This document shows positions 45,745 to 56,178 of a DNA stretch of 64,000 nucleotides, one piece after another. Both the position numbers and the translations under genes were made by a program. The DNA comes from Copromyces sp. CBS 386.78 (taxonomy: Eukaryota > Ascomycota > Sordariomycetes > Sordariales > Sordariaceae). Where the stretch lies: the NCBI GenBank assembly GCA_030685235.1, contig MU839135.1:228406-292405 (forward strand). Direction: 5' to 3'. The notes under the pieces are model-generated. The model did no database searches, was not told the DNA's origin, and saw only the letters and a list, made by a program, of their open reading frames with translations. Within the stretch, counting starts at the first letter, position 1; each line of letters starts with the position of its first letter.

Positions 45745-46462
45745 GGTGATTGATAATAGTATCGATTCACGGTCGGTGGTATTCGGCGCGGAGCTATGTT
45801 ATGGAGACCCGGAGATGGGGAGGATGTGACGTGGAAATGGGGGAATGTTAGACGCCGTCCACCGCCGAGACAAGTTGTGTTGAGTTATGGGATGCTGTCG
45901 ACAACGAAGATCTCACGAGTCAAAGCGGAATGGTAGTTGTTTACAAAGTTAGATGTCGTTGATGGAGACTCTCCCAATGATACCTTTTGATACCAGGAAC
46001 GAAAAACAGCCACAGCGAACAAGCGGAGGCAGTCAACTGATGGCGAGCAAGATAACTGGCGTTGGTGACTGGTCACTGGGGAGGTTGATCCAGGCTACGG
46101 ACGCGGCACCACCACACTGCATCAGGAAAGATGGACGGCCTGTGGAGGTAACTGGTTGGCCCAGCCCATTGAATAAGCTCGTCTCTGGCACTTTAGGTTT
46201 GCGGCCTGTGCAGGCCTCCTCCTCTCACAACCGAGCAAGCGAGAGACGTCATGGGCATGACGGCGAATGGCGGGTTCGATTTGCCCCAGCCTGCGGCCAG
46301 CCTTCCCCAACTTTCTTTCCTCCTTGTCTTGTTTGGTCCCGTCTTTTATCATGTGGTCGCAGCGGATCCACTCCATGTGCGATTGGATCAATCACCATCG
46401 AGCCGCTGCAGCGCCGCTTCTTACCTTAAGCATCGAGTTCTTGGCTCTCCTGTCGAAGGACC

Positions 46463-46519
46463 TTCAATTTTCATTTGGTTGACTTGCCCATGACGGATCG
46501 ATTCCCATTCTCAGCTCAC
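46463..46519. repeat. Dispersed repeat, copy 1
   Basis: Shares TTTCATTTGGTTGACTT, GCCCAT, ACGGATCGATTC and CTCAGCTC in the same order with 48403-48459. Differences are scattered substitutions plus a 1 bp indel. Confidence 0.8.
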
Positions 46520-48402
46520 GTGTACTACACTCACCGCGGTGAACCACAACATAACGTTACTTTTACCGACGAACGATTTCCATTTGTAGTCTTTGCGACA
46601 AGATATACCTCCTAGCTTGAGAAGCCCCTTTAGGATGATTGTGCCCAGAAGCTGAACACTGGTCGACGACTGTGCTGTTTCCAGCATACCATTTTTGACC
46701 AAACATAGGTATCAGAGGACGAACCGACTGCCTGACCGAAATCGCATACGTGGTACTTTGGGCTCAAACATGGGTTTCCTTGAGTATGTTTCGGGAGCGT
46801 TGGGTAGCTTGTTTGTTCTTGCGTGACAACTTCGCTATGGAGGGGCAGCTATGCTGCGACAGTCCTCTCGACGCAGTCGTGACCGAGAGGCCTTCGGAAG
46901 AAGTTCGATGTCGCTCATGAGATACATTCTACAGCACGGCTTGAAGCCTTATAACGCGATAAACAACGGCCATGCTGTCGCGCAACCTAGGTAGAGAGCA
47001 GATACGCTGCGTATCTCTCTGGCCTCGGGCAGATGTCAGACGCACTGATTCAGGCTGGGTCAGGGATCGTTGATATGTGTTTCCGGGCGTATCACTGAAA
47101 CGGGAATGGTCGGGACTAGGAGATTCGCTCAGTCGTTCGGCAACTTGCAGTCGTCTTCATCGGTTTCGGGGCTGTTGGGCGAGGGGATTCTGGTATAAGT
47201 TAAAGAAGATTCAACGATAATCAGGCCAAACGACTTTCAGCACAGGAAGTGTAGGAGGTAAAAAAAAAGAAAAGAAGAAGAAAAGGCCAAAGGACAAGCG
47301 ATTGTGACGGATGGGTGTGATCAAATGCAGAACGGTAAATAAAAGGAGCAGATTGCCGAGTTTCATGCGAAGGCTGCGCCTGGTTGAAGGGTCCCACCGT
47401 CCAATGTGATAAAGAGAGACATGACAACATCGATTGCAGCGCGGGCGAGTAACAACCGCAGGCCGCAGCAGCGCCGAAGCATTGCAGTCACACACTTGTC
47501 AGGTTGGAAGACCCACTTTGTACGAATAAGTACTAGTGCCAACACGGCCCACGGCTCACCTTGGTCAGACTGCCAAGGTTGAGGTTGAGCAAAGGCGCAG
47601 ACGGGCGCGCGTAATCCGGAGCTGGTTTCCAACAAAAGAGTGATGGTCGAGCGACATATAAAGCGCCATAATAAGATGGCCACATCAATCGTAGAAATCG
47701 AAGAAGATTCAACGGTGGTCGTTGTCGAGATCTTTCAGGTCAGGCATCATGGACTGAGGATGCCAAGTTGGAAGATCGCCGTAACATTGGCTGTTGGACT
47801 TTGCTGACTACAGTACTGCCTGTCGCGAGCGTTGCGGTTGGATGACACCCACCTCGAATCTCCGACGCTCACCACTCATCTTCTTCCTAGGCGACAATAA
47901 ACTGGGGCGCAGATGCACGCCCCTAATCACAGGAGTCCACACTCTTGGGGCTGCTCTCAAAGAGAACGATGAACGCAATCTTTCCCAGCTCTTCCAAATG
48001 GTTTCAATCTTTGGGACTCGAGAACGGGAGTGTCCCGGTTGTGTGTGGCCCTCTTGCGAAACCTCCCCTGCCCGCGCGCGCATGTTCCTCAGATCCAATC
48101 CGTCGCTCTTAAACGGATTGTCACCGGCATCAAGAATGCAAATTCTAGAGTAAAAAGTCCATCTGTGGTTTGTATTCCCCACAATATTCGGTATACGACC
48201 CCGAGATACCAGGAAAAGGCATGTACAGAGAGTGCTGACATCCAAACCCGCGTTCTTGTTATTGTTATGGGCTTTTCCCGTTTCCGGCACACAAGCCCGT
48301 TTCTGTTGCCCGCTACAGTTATCACCTCCAGCCAGGTACCTAACCCAACACCCAGCTACACACAGACTCGTTGGAAATCACGCTGGCTGCCCTGGCGATT
48401 GT

Positions 48403-48459
48403 GTCAACTTTCATTTGGTTGACTTTGCCCATCACGGATCGATTCTCGCGACTCAGCTC
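48403..48459. repeat. Dispersed repeat, copy 2
   Basis: Direct-orientation partner of 46463-46519, 1.94 kb away. Weaker similarity may extend 20-25 bp upstream of both copies. Confidence 0.8.
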
Positions 48460-49846
48460 CTGAGCGGTCTTTGGCGCCTCCTAACCCTGGGCCCAAGGGT
48501 TGTCCACGCTCCGAGGTTCTGCATTCACGTCCATAAAATCCCGGCCATGGTGGCCATTGCGCAATCAACCACCGTACAGCTCCATTCCGCCTTCGGCCCT
48601 TGCGGGCGCGCCTTTTTGATGGAACTCTCCTAGTCTCAACCCTTTGGTTTCCCCTCCTCCTCGTCCCCCTCCACTCTGGCTGGCTGCTCGATCGACAATT
48701 TCGGCATGCAAACATTTCTAAGCTGCATGCTTTTACTTCATACCATCTCGCATATCACTCACAGCGCTGACGTTTCTTTCCATTTCAAATCCTCCGCTGC
48801 CGTGAGCTTAGTGGCTCGGGCCGGACTCTTCGGTTGCGTTCTTTTTCTCCGTTGATATCATATGGCGGCCAGGTACCGAGTGGACTTTTTATTCTCGCAA
48901 ACAGCCAAGCGTCGCCTACCAACAGCCGCTTCCTTGGTTGAAGGCCCCATACCTAGTGGCTGCTGCAAGCCACCAACGCTGTCTAGAAACACATCGGGGC
49001 AGAGGTACCTTGGGAAAGTGGTTGCGCTAACAACTTCCAAGACCCGCTGGGGATGGCGAAAAAGACACGCAGCAGCAGTGCGAAACAGTGAGCGAAACAC
49101 AAGCTGGATTGCAGAACCAGGAATCCACGACCAAGGAAACAAAACCGCCGGCAGCACGTCCACAGCCCACCTGGACTTGCACCGGAGCTCCATGTCGCCG
49201 CACCGAGGACGCTCACACAACAACCTGGCCCAAGGTCAAAAATGGTCAATTTCCTACGATTTCGGGGATGGCCTGTGCCACCACGAGGGGAATTCCACGG
49301 CTGCCGTGCTGCGAGTTCTGATTGGCCCGTGCTCCTGCTGAGCACTGCAGCGTCCCTCCAGTCTTGCCCGTCTTGGGGAGTGGTTGCTCTTAGGTGACTG
49401 CCTCCCCTCTGCACTTGCACAAGAAAGAGCGTGAGCGGGCTCCAGCTGCAATGCTGCGACCTGGGACCGACAGGCGAGACTGCGAGTGCACCGCCCGCGT
49501 TGTTCCTCTCCGAGACCCCAGAGCCAGACACTACCTTAAGTGCCGCCCGCGGGCAGTGGACAGAGCGATTGCAACCAGCACGCCAGCGCCAGCCCACTGG
49601 AGAGGGCAGACTGAGGGCAGAGGTCGTGCGGGTGGGCCCCCCTCTCCCTCGCACTTTCCACTTCTCTTCCCATTACTCTCGCGGATTCCGTTCCTCCCTC
49701 AAACTCTTCTTTCTTTCTTTGGTTCGCTTTTTCGTCAGGTTACTACTGCATCAATCCTCGACCGACTTCAGCGCACACGACAACCAGCCGACTTTGCCTT
49801 TTCTTGTTCCTCGAGGCGCAATCTATTCTCTTCTCGACAAATCCAC

Positions 49847-49847
<1 letters not shown>

Positions 49848-49883
<36 letters not shown>
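49848..49883. repeat. (TCG)12 trinucleotide repeat
   Basis: Twelve perfect TCG units in the presumed leader of the Set3-like gene, about 485 bp before its ATG. Not in the main coding frame. Confidence 0.9.
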
Positions 49884-49886
<3 letters not shown>

Positions 49887-50205
49887 TCCACCACTGCGTT
49901 TCCTCCTCGCTTTTGGTTTTGGCGCTCGCCACTCCTCCTGACCACAAGAACACGATTCAGATCTCGAGAGCGACCTCAACCTGACGCCCGACCCATTCCT
50001 CCTCTGGAGACTTGGTTTCTCGATCTAGGCTTCGACAGTGATTGACGCCGCCCCCGGCTCTCACTTGAAACTCTCGCTTCGACCCTTCTCTCCTCGCCAG
50101 TTCCGACGTGTCCTTCCGCCCGACCGAGCGTTCCGCTGCCGACTTCTAAATCCTGGCGAGCCCAAACGACAAACGGGCAATTCCATCGAGGGCCGTCTCC
50201 AACGG

Positions 50206-50364
50206 ATGAAAGCTCCGGCTTTTTCGCCATTTTGTGCTCGTCTCTCTGGTCGGAATCAATTGCGTTGGACAGCGCGCCAGCATGCCCTTCGACCCAGAAA
50301 GATAATCCGTCAACAATACCCTCCCGGTACCCTACCGAAACCGCCGTCCCGAGGTTTCTCATAG
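50206..50364 (+). promoter_or_regulatory. Upstream ORF of the Set3-like gene
   Basis: ATG at 50206 opens 52 codons (MKAPAFSPFCARLSG...) ending at TAG 50362-50364, three bases before the main ATG at 50368. If transcribed without an intron here, translation of the main frame would need leaky scanning or reinitiation over a three-base gap. Confidence 0.45.
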
Positions 50365-50367
50365 ATT

Positions 50368-53211
50368 ATGACCGACAAGCTGCCGTCATTGCTGACGCCA
50401 ATCGCGCCTCCTAGTCGGACTCCATTCTCCGTCGCTGCTGCCGTCCCTGCCCAAGATGGTACACGAACGCAGGAGAATGCTGAGGAAGAGCCGTACACCA
50501 TCAGGTGTATCTGCAAATATCCCGACGATGACGGAAACACGATCTACTGCGACCGATGCGATACGTGGCAGCATATAGAATGCTACTATCCCAACAACTC
50601 CGAGGAAGCTCTCCGCAATCCAGACTTTGCACACCTCTGTGTCGAGTGCAAGCCAAGGCCCTTGGATCGAGAGCGAGCCAAAGAGAACCAGAGGCGCAAG
50701 CTTACTGCAGGTGTCACTGAAGGAATGACAGACAAGAAGAGCAAGCGTCCTCTCTCAAAGAGCCACAAGAAGAAGCCAAAACCGAGCGACCTACCATTGA
50801 CTGGTCAGCACTCCAAGGCCGAAAAGCATGTCACCACCCAAGACAATCACGCTCCCCCACCGAAGAAACCGAAGAGCTCGCACAAGTCTAGTCAATCGAT
50901 TAGCTCACAAGCTTCGAAACGCAGCCCACAATTCGGCAGCACCAAGTCCAACCACGCCCACCCTCCTAGTCCTGCGGCGACGCCACCTGATTTGCCAGCC
51001 GACTTTGAGATACATACATATGCTCCTGCGCTGCTATCCGGCTCGAGCGACCGAGGTGTCGAGATTGTGCACACCAATAGCTTCGCTAGCCTCCAGGTGT
51101 CAAATGCCATCTCGGCTTGGCTACGAGACCACAACAAACTCCAGAAAGAGACGGGCTGGGCCTACGCTGACATCTTCCAACCTCTACCCCCAAACATTGA
51201 TCAGCTGAAAAGGCCGGTGGATATTGAGCTTTCACGCAAGACCCTCGGTCAAGGCATCGTCGCTTCCTGGAAATGCCTCAAAGCGCCATCGGCTATTGCT
51301 CATAACGTCCCTCTTCTGGAGCTGAATGGGCAGATCGGTATTCAAAGCAGTTACTGCGCAGATGCCGATAACCGGTACCAAGAGCTGACCTCCCCGCTTC
51401 CTTATGTCTTCTTCCATCCCATGCTCCCCATCTACATCGACACCAGGAAAGAAGGTTCCCAGGCTCGCTATATCCGACGAAGCTGTAGGCCTAATGCCAT
51501 GCTCGAAACTTATCTTTCGGACGGCTATGAGCTTCACTTCTGGCTTGTAACCAACAGGCAGGTCGCCGCTAGGGAAGAGATCACACTGCCCTGGGACTTC
51601 CGGTTCCCCAATGAGAACAAATCACGGATGCTCCGGGTTTTGGGACTCTCCGACGAAGATACGTCTGCCCACGTCGAGCCTTCTGTTGACGATGGGGAGT
51701 ATCAGGGACTTACGAGTTGGCTGCATAGCATCCTCTCCGAATATGGAGGATGCGCGTGCAACCTTGGGTCAGAATGTGCATTTGCTCGGTTCCATCGGAA
51801 TCATTTGGGCAAATTTCAGGCGCCAGCAAACCCACCAAAGACCAAGAAGCGAAAAAGCAAAACATCAAGTACGTCCACCGCCGGCACAGCACCAGCAACC
51901 GACAGTCGAGCAGCAAGTGAAGGCCACGAGGATGCTCCCGAGAATGATCGCCGGTCAGTGTCTGGCTCATCACGGAGCAAGCCTCCAAGCCGAGACCTTA
52001 CCCCCACGGCTCGCCAGGGCTCATTCGACACTCTTGGGATATTAACAGAGCCGACCGATCGGGACAAGCGGAAAGTGTCCATGATCGAAGAGACCTTCCG
52101 CCGGATAGAACTACAGCAACAGCCCACAAAAAAGCGGAAAGCACGCGGTTCCGATGCGGCTACTACCTCCAAGAAAGGTAGCAAAAGCAGCGGGGCAACC
52201 CAGACAACAAATGCGACAAATGGACCCGATGAGCGCCACTGCCACTTTGCCGAAGGTGAAACAGCAACTACCAGCAAAGCGACATCCCCAGCAGCAAGTG
52301 CGAAATCTTCTCGAGTCATGAAATCGAAGAAGACCATTTCTAGGAAAGGATCTGTCGCCGTCGTTTCTCATCCTGTTCCTGCGCAGCCAGCCCGCTTGCC
52401 GTCTCGCCCTAAATATGCCGAAGCTGCTACTCAGACAATCCCCGACACCGAGGCCAATCCCGTACCCTCACCGGCGCGGCCGAAGAGGAGGTTAGTTTCG
52501 GTGACTGAGCGCATCATGCAGCATCATCGATGGCTGGAAAAGCAGCGTGAAGAGCAGCGTCGCAAGCAAAACTTGCTTGGCCAGGCGGTTGCTCCCGTCC
52601 CAATGGAGGTGGACAGCCCAAAGGAACACAAGACTGTAAACCCAGTTCCTGGTTTAGTTCAGGATAAAACTTGGGAACCCAGTCTACCAGCGAAGGCCGC
52701 CACTAGTGATGTCGAAATGCCTGACGCGCCCGCCGTGCCAGCGAGTCAACCGAAAGCCGAGAAGTCTTCCGTCGTTACTGTTCCAAAGAGCAAATTCGTG
52801 GACCTGAGGGTACCGCTGCCACCTGTTCCGTCCTTCCCAAGCTCAACCTCTTTAGCCTCGACCCCCACCACTCCTTTCTCTGCAGGGACCTCGGTGGCAC
52901 AGTCACCATTTTCCGTTACTGGCCTGCCAAGTCCCTTCGGGCCGCCGTCAGTCAACGCCCTGACTGCGAACCCGAACCCAATAAAGAAGAAGTTGAGCTT
53001 GAGTGACTACACCAAAAGCAGGATGAACAAGGCTGCGGCAGCTCGCCCATCGGTTAGCGCGCCCTCTCTGAAGCCCATTCCTGCTTTGGACGAGCCGAAT
53101 GACGACATTGGTGGAGCTGCCTCAGGTTCTCAAACTACGGAGAAGGTGGCTGATACGACTGGCTCGACCACCACCGCTTCGACCTTGGCAACTGCAAGCA
53201 GCTCTGTGTAA
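50368..53211 (+). CDS. set-4: Set3-type PHD finger and SET domain protein
   Basis: Single exon, 947 residues. An N-terminal PHD finger at residues 46-94 has the full Cys4-His-Cys3 set (C47, C49, C61, C64, H69, C72, C91, C94) and a DRCDTWQH core, expected to bind methylated histone H3K4. A SET domain occupies about 230-430. In place of the catalytic NHS-C-PN signature it has RYIRRSCRPN (367-376), as in the Set3/UpSET/MLL5 group, which are thought to be inactive as methyltransferases and to act as scaffolds of a histone deacetylase complex. A post-SET-like Cys cluster (GGCACNLGSECAFARFHRNH) follows. The C-terminal half is low complexity with K/S/T/P runs and a nuclear-signal-like KKRKSK, plus a VTERIMQHHRWLEKQREEQR helix. 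The Neurospora name set-4 is from memory; the family call is firm. Confidence 0.93.
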   Translation: MTDKLPSLLTPIAPPSRTPFSVAAAVPAQDGTRTQENAEEEPYTIRCICKYPDDDGNTIYCDRCDTWQHIECYYPNNSEEALRNPDFAHLCVECKPRPLDRERAKENQRRKLTAGVTEGMTDKKSKRPLSKSHKKKPKPSDLPLTGQHSKAEKHVTTQDNHAPPPKKPKSSHKSSQSISSQASKRSPQFGSTKSNHAHPPSPAATPPDLPADFEIHTYAPALLSGSSDRGVEIVHTNSFASLQVSNAISAWLRDHNKLQKETGWAYADIFQPLPPNIDQLKRPVDIELSRKTLGQGIVASWKCLKAPSAIAHNVPLLELNGQIGIQSSYCADADNRYQELTSPLPYVFFHPMLPIYIDTRKEGSQARYIRRSCRPNAMLETYLSDGYELHFWLVTNRQVAAREEITLPWDFRFPNENKSRMLRVLGLSDEDTSAHVEPSVDDGEYQGLTSWLHSILSEYGGCACNLGSECAFARFHRNHLGKFQAPANPPKTKKRKSKTSSTSTAGTAPATDSRAASEGHEDAPENDRRSVSGSSRSKPPSRDLTPTARQGSFDTLGILTEPTDRDKRKVSMIEETFRRIELQQQPTKKRKARGSDAATTSKKGSKSSGATQTTNATNGPDERHCHFAEGETATTSKATSPAASAKSSRVMKSKKTISRKGSVAVVSHPVPAQPARLPSRPKYAEAATQTIPDTEANPVPSPARPKRRLVSVTERIMQHHRWLEKQREEQRRKQNLLGQAVAPVPMEVDSPKEHKTVNPVPGLVQDKTWEPSLPAKAATSDVEMPDAPAVPASQPKAEKSSVVTVPKSKFVDLRVPLPPVPSFPSSTSLASTPTTPFSAGTSVAQSPFSVTGLPSPFGPPSVNALTANPNPIKKKLSLSDYTKSRMNKAAAARPSVSAPSLKPIPALDEPNDDIGGAASGSQTTEKVADTTGSTTTASTLATASSSV

Positions 53212-56178
53212 AAAGTATATAGACTAGGGTCTTCCCGTGTATGGATTAATGGTGGATGATGTTTCAAAGTATTTTTCGTTAGCGGCTTCTTACTCGGGTG
53301 TTCTCTCTGGGTTGAGATTTGAGTCTGAGAAGTCCGGCATTTGGAAGAAGCAGCCAGGTCGCTGTTAGGTCTGGCCCGATTGCGATATAAAGTTTTATCC
53401 TACCTTTACGTTTCTTCACAAAATGGGTCTGGCGGCTGGTGATATAATCAACGTGGCGTTTGGGGATATTTTGTCTTTCGTGTTCCGGAAACTGGGTTTC
53501 GTGGGACGGCTTCAAACAAGCCTGGGATCCCCGTACTGGTTGGGTGGTTTGTGAAACTGGGTCAGTTTGGGTTCACAGCGGTTGGTCTTCCATGATATGG
53601 GTTGGCTTGCTGGTTCTTGGGGGTTATTGTTTTATTCTTATTTTTTGGCCTGCTGTTCGTGCGAGGAAAGACACATGAAAGAGGAGACAAAGAGATGAAA
53701 TGATCAAAAAGGGGAATGCACAACACCACAACAACATCACTGGAATTCTTGGTCTGCCCAATTCTTGAACTTTGTTCTCATTTTTCTTTTCCCTCGCTAT
53801 CTCTCTTAACCCCCCTCTCTTCTTCTTATGATGACCAATGGATGGACGGATGGACAAACGGATGGATGGATGGATCAACGGTTTTTCATTTTACGCCCTA
53901 CTACGCTACTCATGCAATTAGTGATAAACGCTTCGCCAAGGCAGCTGAGGCACTCGTTTGAATCTTCGAAATGTTCAACGAAAGTTTACGATACCTTTGC
54001 TGTACTACCTTTGCTTCTGTAGCTGAGAGCTTATATGGCATGTATGTGTCTTGATCTAACAGCGTTGCCACAGATAGATATGGCCTTTTCCGTCCTCGAA
54101 ATGTCTTCTACTCGGGTGTCAGTTAGTCGAGAGGAGGTGCAAATGAATATATGGAAGGGGAACTTGCTGTATAGGCGTCTAGTCACGTATCTACTGCCAC
54201 TCAGTATTTAGTCTCGACATACTGTAACTTAACACTTTCCTGGCACTCTGCTCGCTCAGATATGAAAGATAGCCAGGTAGCTTCAGACCTTGTACCGCAC
54301 TTTTGTTGGTAAAAAATGCAAGTGTTTCCATACGATTATTCACTTCAGATTGCACCAAGTCCCAAACAACTCACTCACCGCTGACGCCGACCACCCAAGA
54401 AGTAATAACGTAAACTCAGGTGCACGAATACCTTGTTCAGATTACCTAGCTTACCTACCAAGCGAGACACATACTTGTTTCAAATTTGAGACCAAAGATG
54501 GTCGAGATAGTAAAGAGGGGGGTAGGGTATTCTATTCGCCTCAGACACTCATGCACCCACGCAGCAACCCCCCGACACTCTCCAACAGCAACCATCCAGT
54601 ATGGTAAGTAGCAAGACGAGAGAAATATGGTGATGGTGAATTGAGTTGAGGCCTAGGAGTGGAACAGTTAGTTTTTGTACAAAGACCAAGCAAGTGTTAA
54701 GAGATCCATCATGATGACTGACCACTCTTCATGAACTCTGATAATATGCAAGTGCTAGTGAATGTTAGCAAGTACACTGTTAGCAAAGCTTCTTCACACT
54801 AACAGCAACCACCATCAAAGCTTTCTTCGCAATGACACCTGATTCCCGCCAAAGGCTGTGATGTCTATATAGAGGTGTAGTAAAGAACCGCGGCGAACAT
54901 TTTAACCAATTTTCTTCTGTGACGTATACTCCGGGAATGAAATGAAGGGAAAAGGAGTTAGTTATTCTCGGTTCTCTATTATTATCCCCTGCAGGGTTCG
55001 TGCCTGGTGAGCCCATTCTATCAATACCACACACAGGCTCTATTCTAGTGAATGCTGGTTTGGTTTTCTTGAGTGGCATGGGAGGGAGGATAACAATACC
55101 TCAAGACCGTGTTGTATAAAAAGACATGAACTTGAGGATTACCGTGTTCTGCCTATTCGCACAAGATGAATTTGTGAAAATGCGTGGTTCGAACAGGCGA
55201 GGGTGCCATTTCTTTCTACCTAGCCTTCGATTTTATCCCAAACTAATCCTAAGGTAAAAACCGTAAACCGATCTGCCGAGGGTGTCGGGTTCTCCGTCCC
55301 GTCCACTTCCCGTCTTCTTCCCGTTGAGGGGTTGGAAAGAATTTATAGGACTTCCCGAGAAGTTGAACTAGGTACATATCACGACTTAAGCTACAGGCTG
55401 ATAGATTGCAGTGGCAGAATGGTAGGGATGAAAATTTTATCACGGGAATCTTGACATCAAACTTATGACCTGAATATATAGAGACTTGTACAGAAAAGGC
55501 AATGACGCCAAGGAGAAAATGAGAGCGACACCGGCGAGAGTGGTTTTGGTACAAACGTCCAAACGACTTGCCGACAACAAACCGGCAGTTTCGATAAATG
55601 ACCCGACCCAAAACGAGAAACATACGAACTATGCAGCTACATACCAACACTGCCACGCATTCTCGCTTGATCTCTTTAGCTTTCAATGGTAAGTACAGCT
55701 GCACACGCAACTGCAGGTACTGGACTGACCAACTGGCTTGCAGAAAATACACTCCACCACCACATATAGACAGCTTACACAGACAGGACACAGCACTTCA
55801 TCACCCTAGATATACATACAGTTCCAGACTCGTATGATGTTGTTGTTATATATCACTCGGAAGGTTCCTCCACTGTTCCACACTTGTTGTCCTTTAATTC
55901 CTCCCTTTGAAGTTCCGGTTGCCCATCATAAACACAATGTCCCCTCAAGCTTCCGTAACCTCATCGGACAGATACCCCTATAGTTAACTTCCTTTTACCT
56001 TTCTGCTTCCAACTCTTGAGAGGAGATCTCAACCAACTAACCACACTCGACAGCCAACAAATAACAACAAACAACACGACCTCAACCACATCCAACCAAA
56101 CGTATTCCGGGGGTATATCAGGAGCATCTCTCTTCTTCTAAACACAACATCTCACGACACCTCTCACCATCTCCCTCA
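53212..56178. other. Long convergent region between Set3-like and Zn2Cys6 genes
   Basis: Nearly 3 kb between two facing stop codons. No coding region supported: the 180-codon minus frame at 55249-55791 and the 105-codon plus frame at 54290-54607 have no domain and unusual composition. Contains both 3' untranslated regions and a GATG-type repeat. An unannotated non-coding RNA is possible but nothing specific is seen. Confidence 0.4.
53837..53876. repeat. GATG-type tetranucleotide repeat
   Basis: Ten near-perfect four-base units (GATG with GACG, GACA, AACG and GATC variants). No function inferred. Confidence 0.85.

Larger units (their letters stand above)
45745..50367. other. Long divergent intergenic region, no gene supported
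   Basis: 4.6 kb between the ATGs of the NPC2-like and Set3-like genes, much longer than other gaps in this gene-dense part. Frames are short and overlapping, and I found no domain, tRNA or 5S rRNA pattern. It contains a diverged pair of about 57 bp repeats, a (TCG)12 run and, next to the Set3-like gene, a long CT-rich leader with an upstream ORF. A non-coding RNA cannot be excluded. Confidence 0.4.

Noticed and set aside
49394..50045. 196- and 204-codon plus frames upstream of the Set3-like gene
   Set aside because: Both run through the TCG repeat as poly-Val/Ser, in the CT-rich leader; no domain.
55249..55791. 180-codon minus-strand frame
   Set aside because: Cys/Leu/Val-rich, no domain, no supporting neighbours; probably chance in a 3' region.
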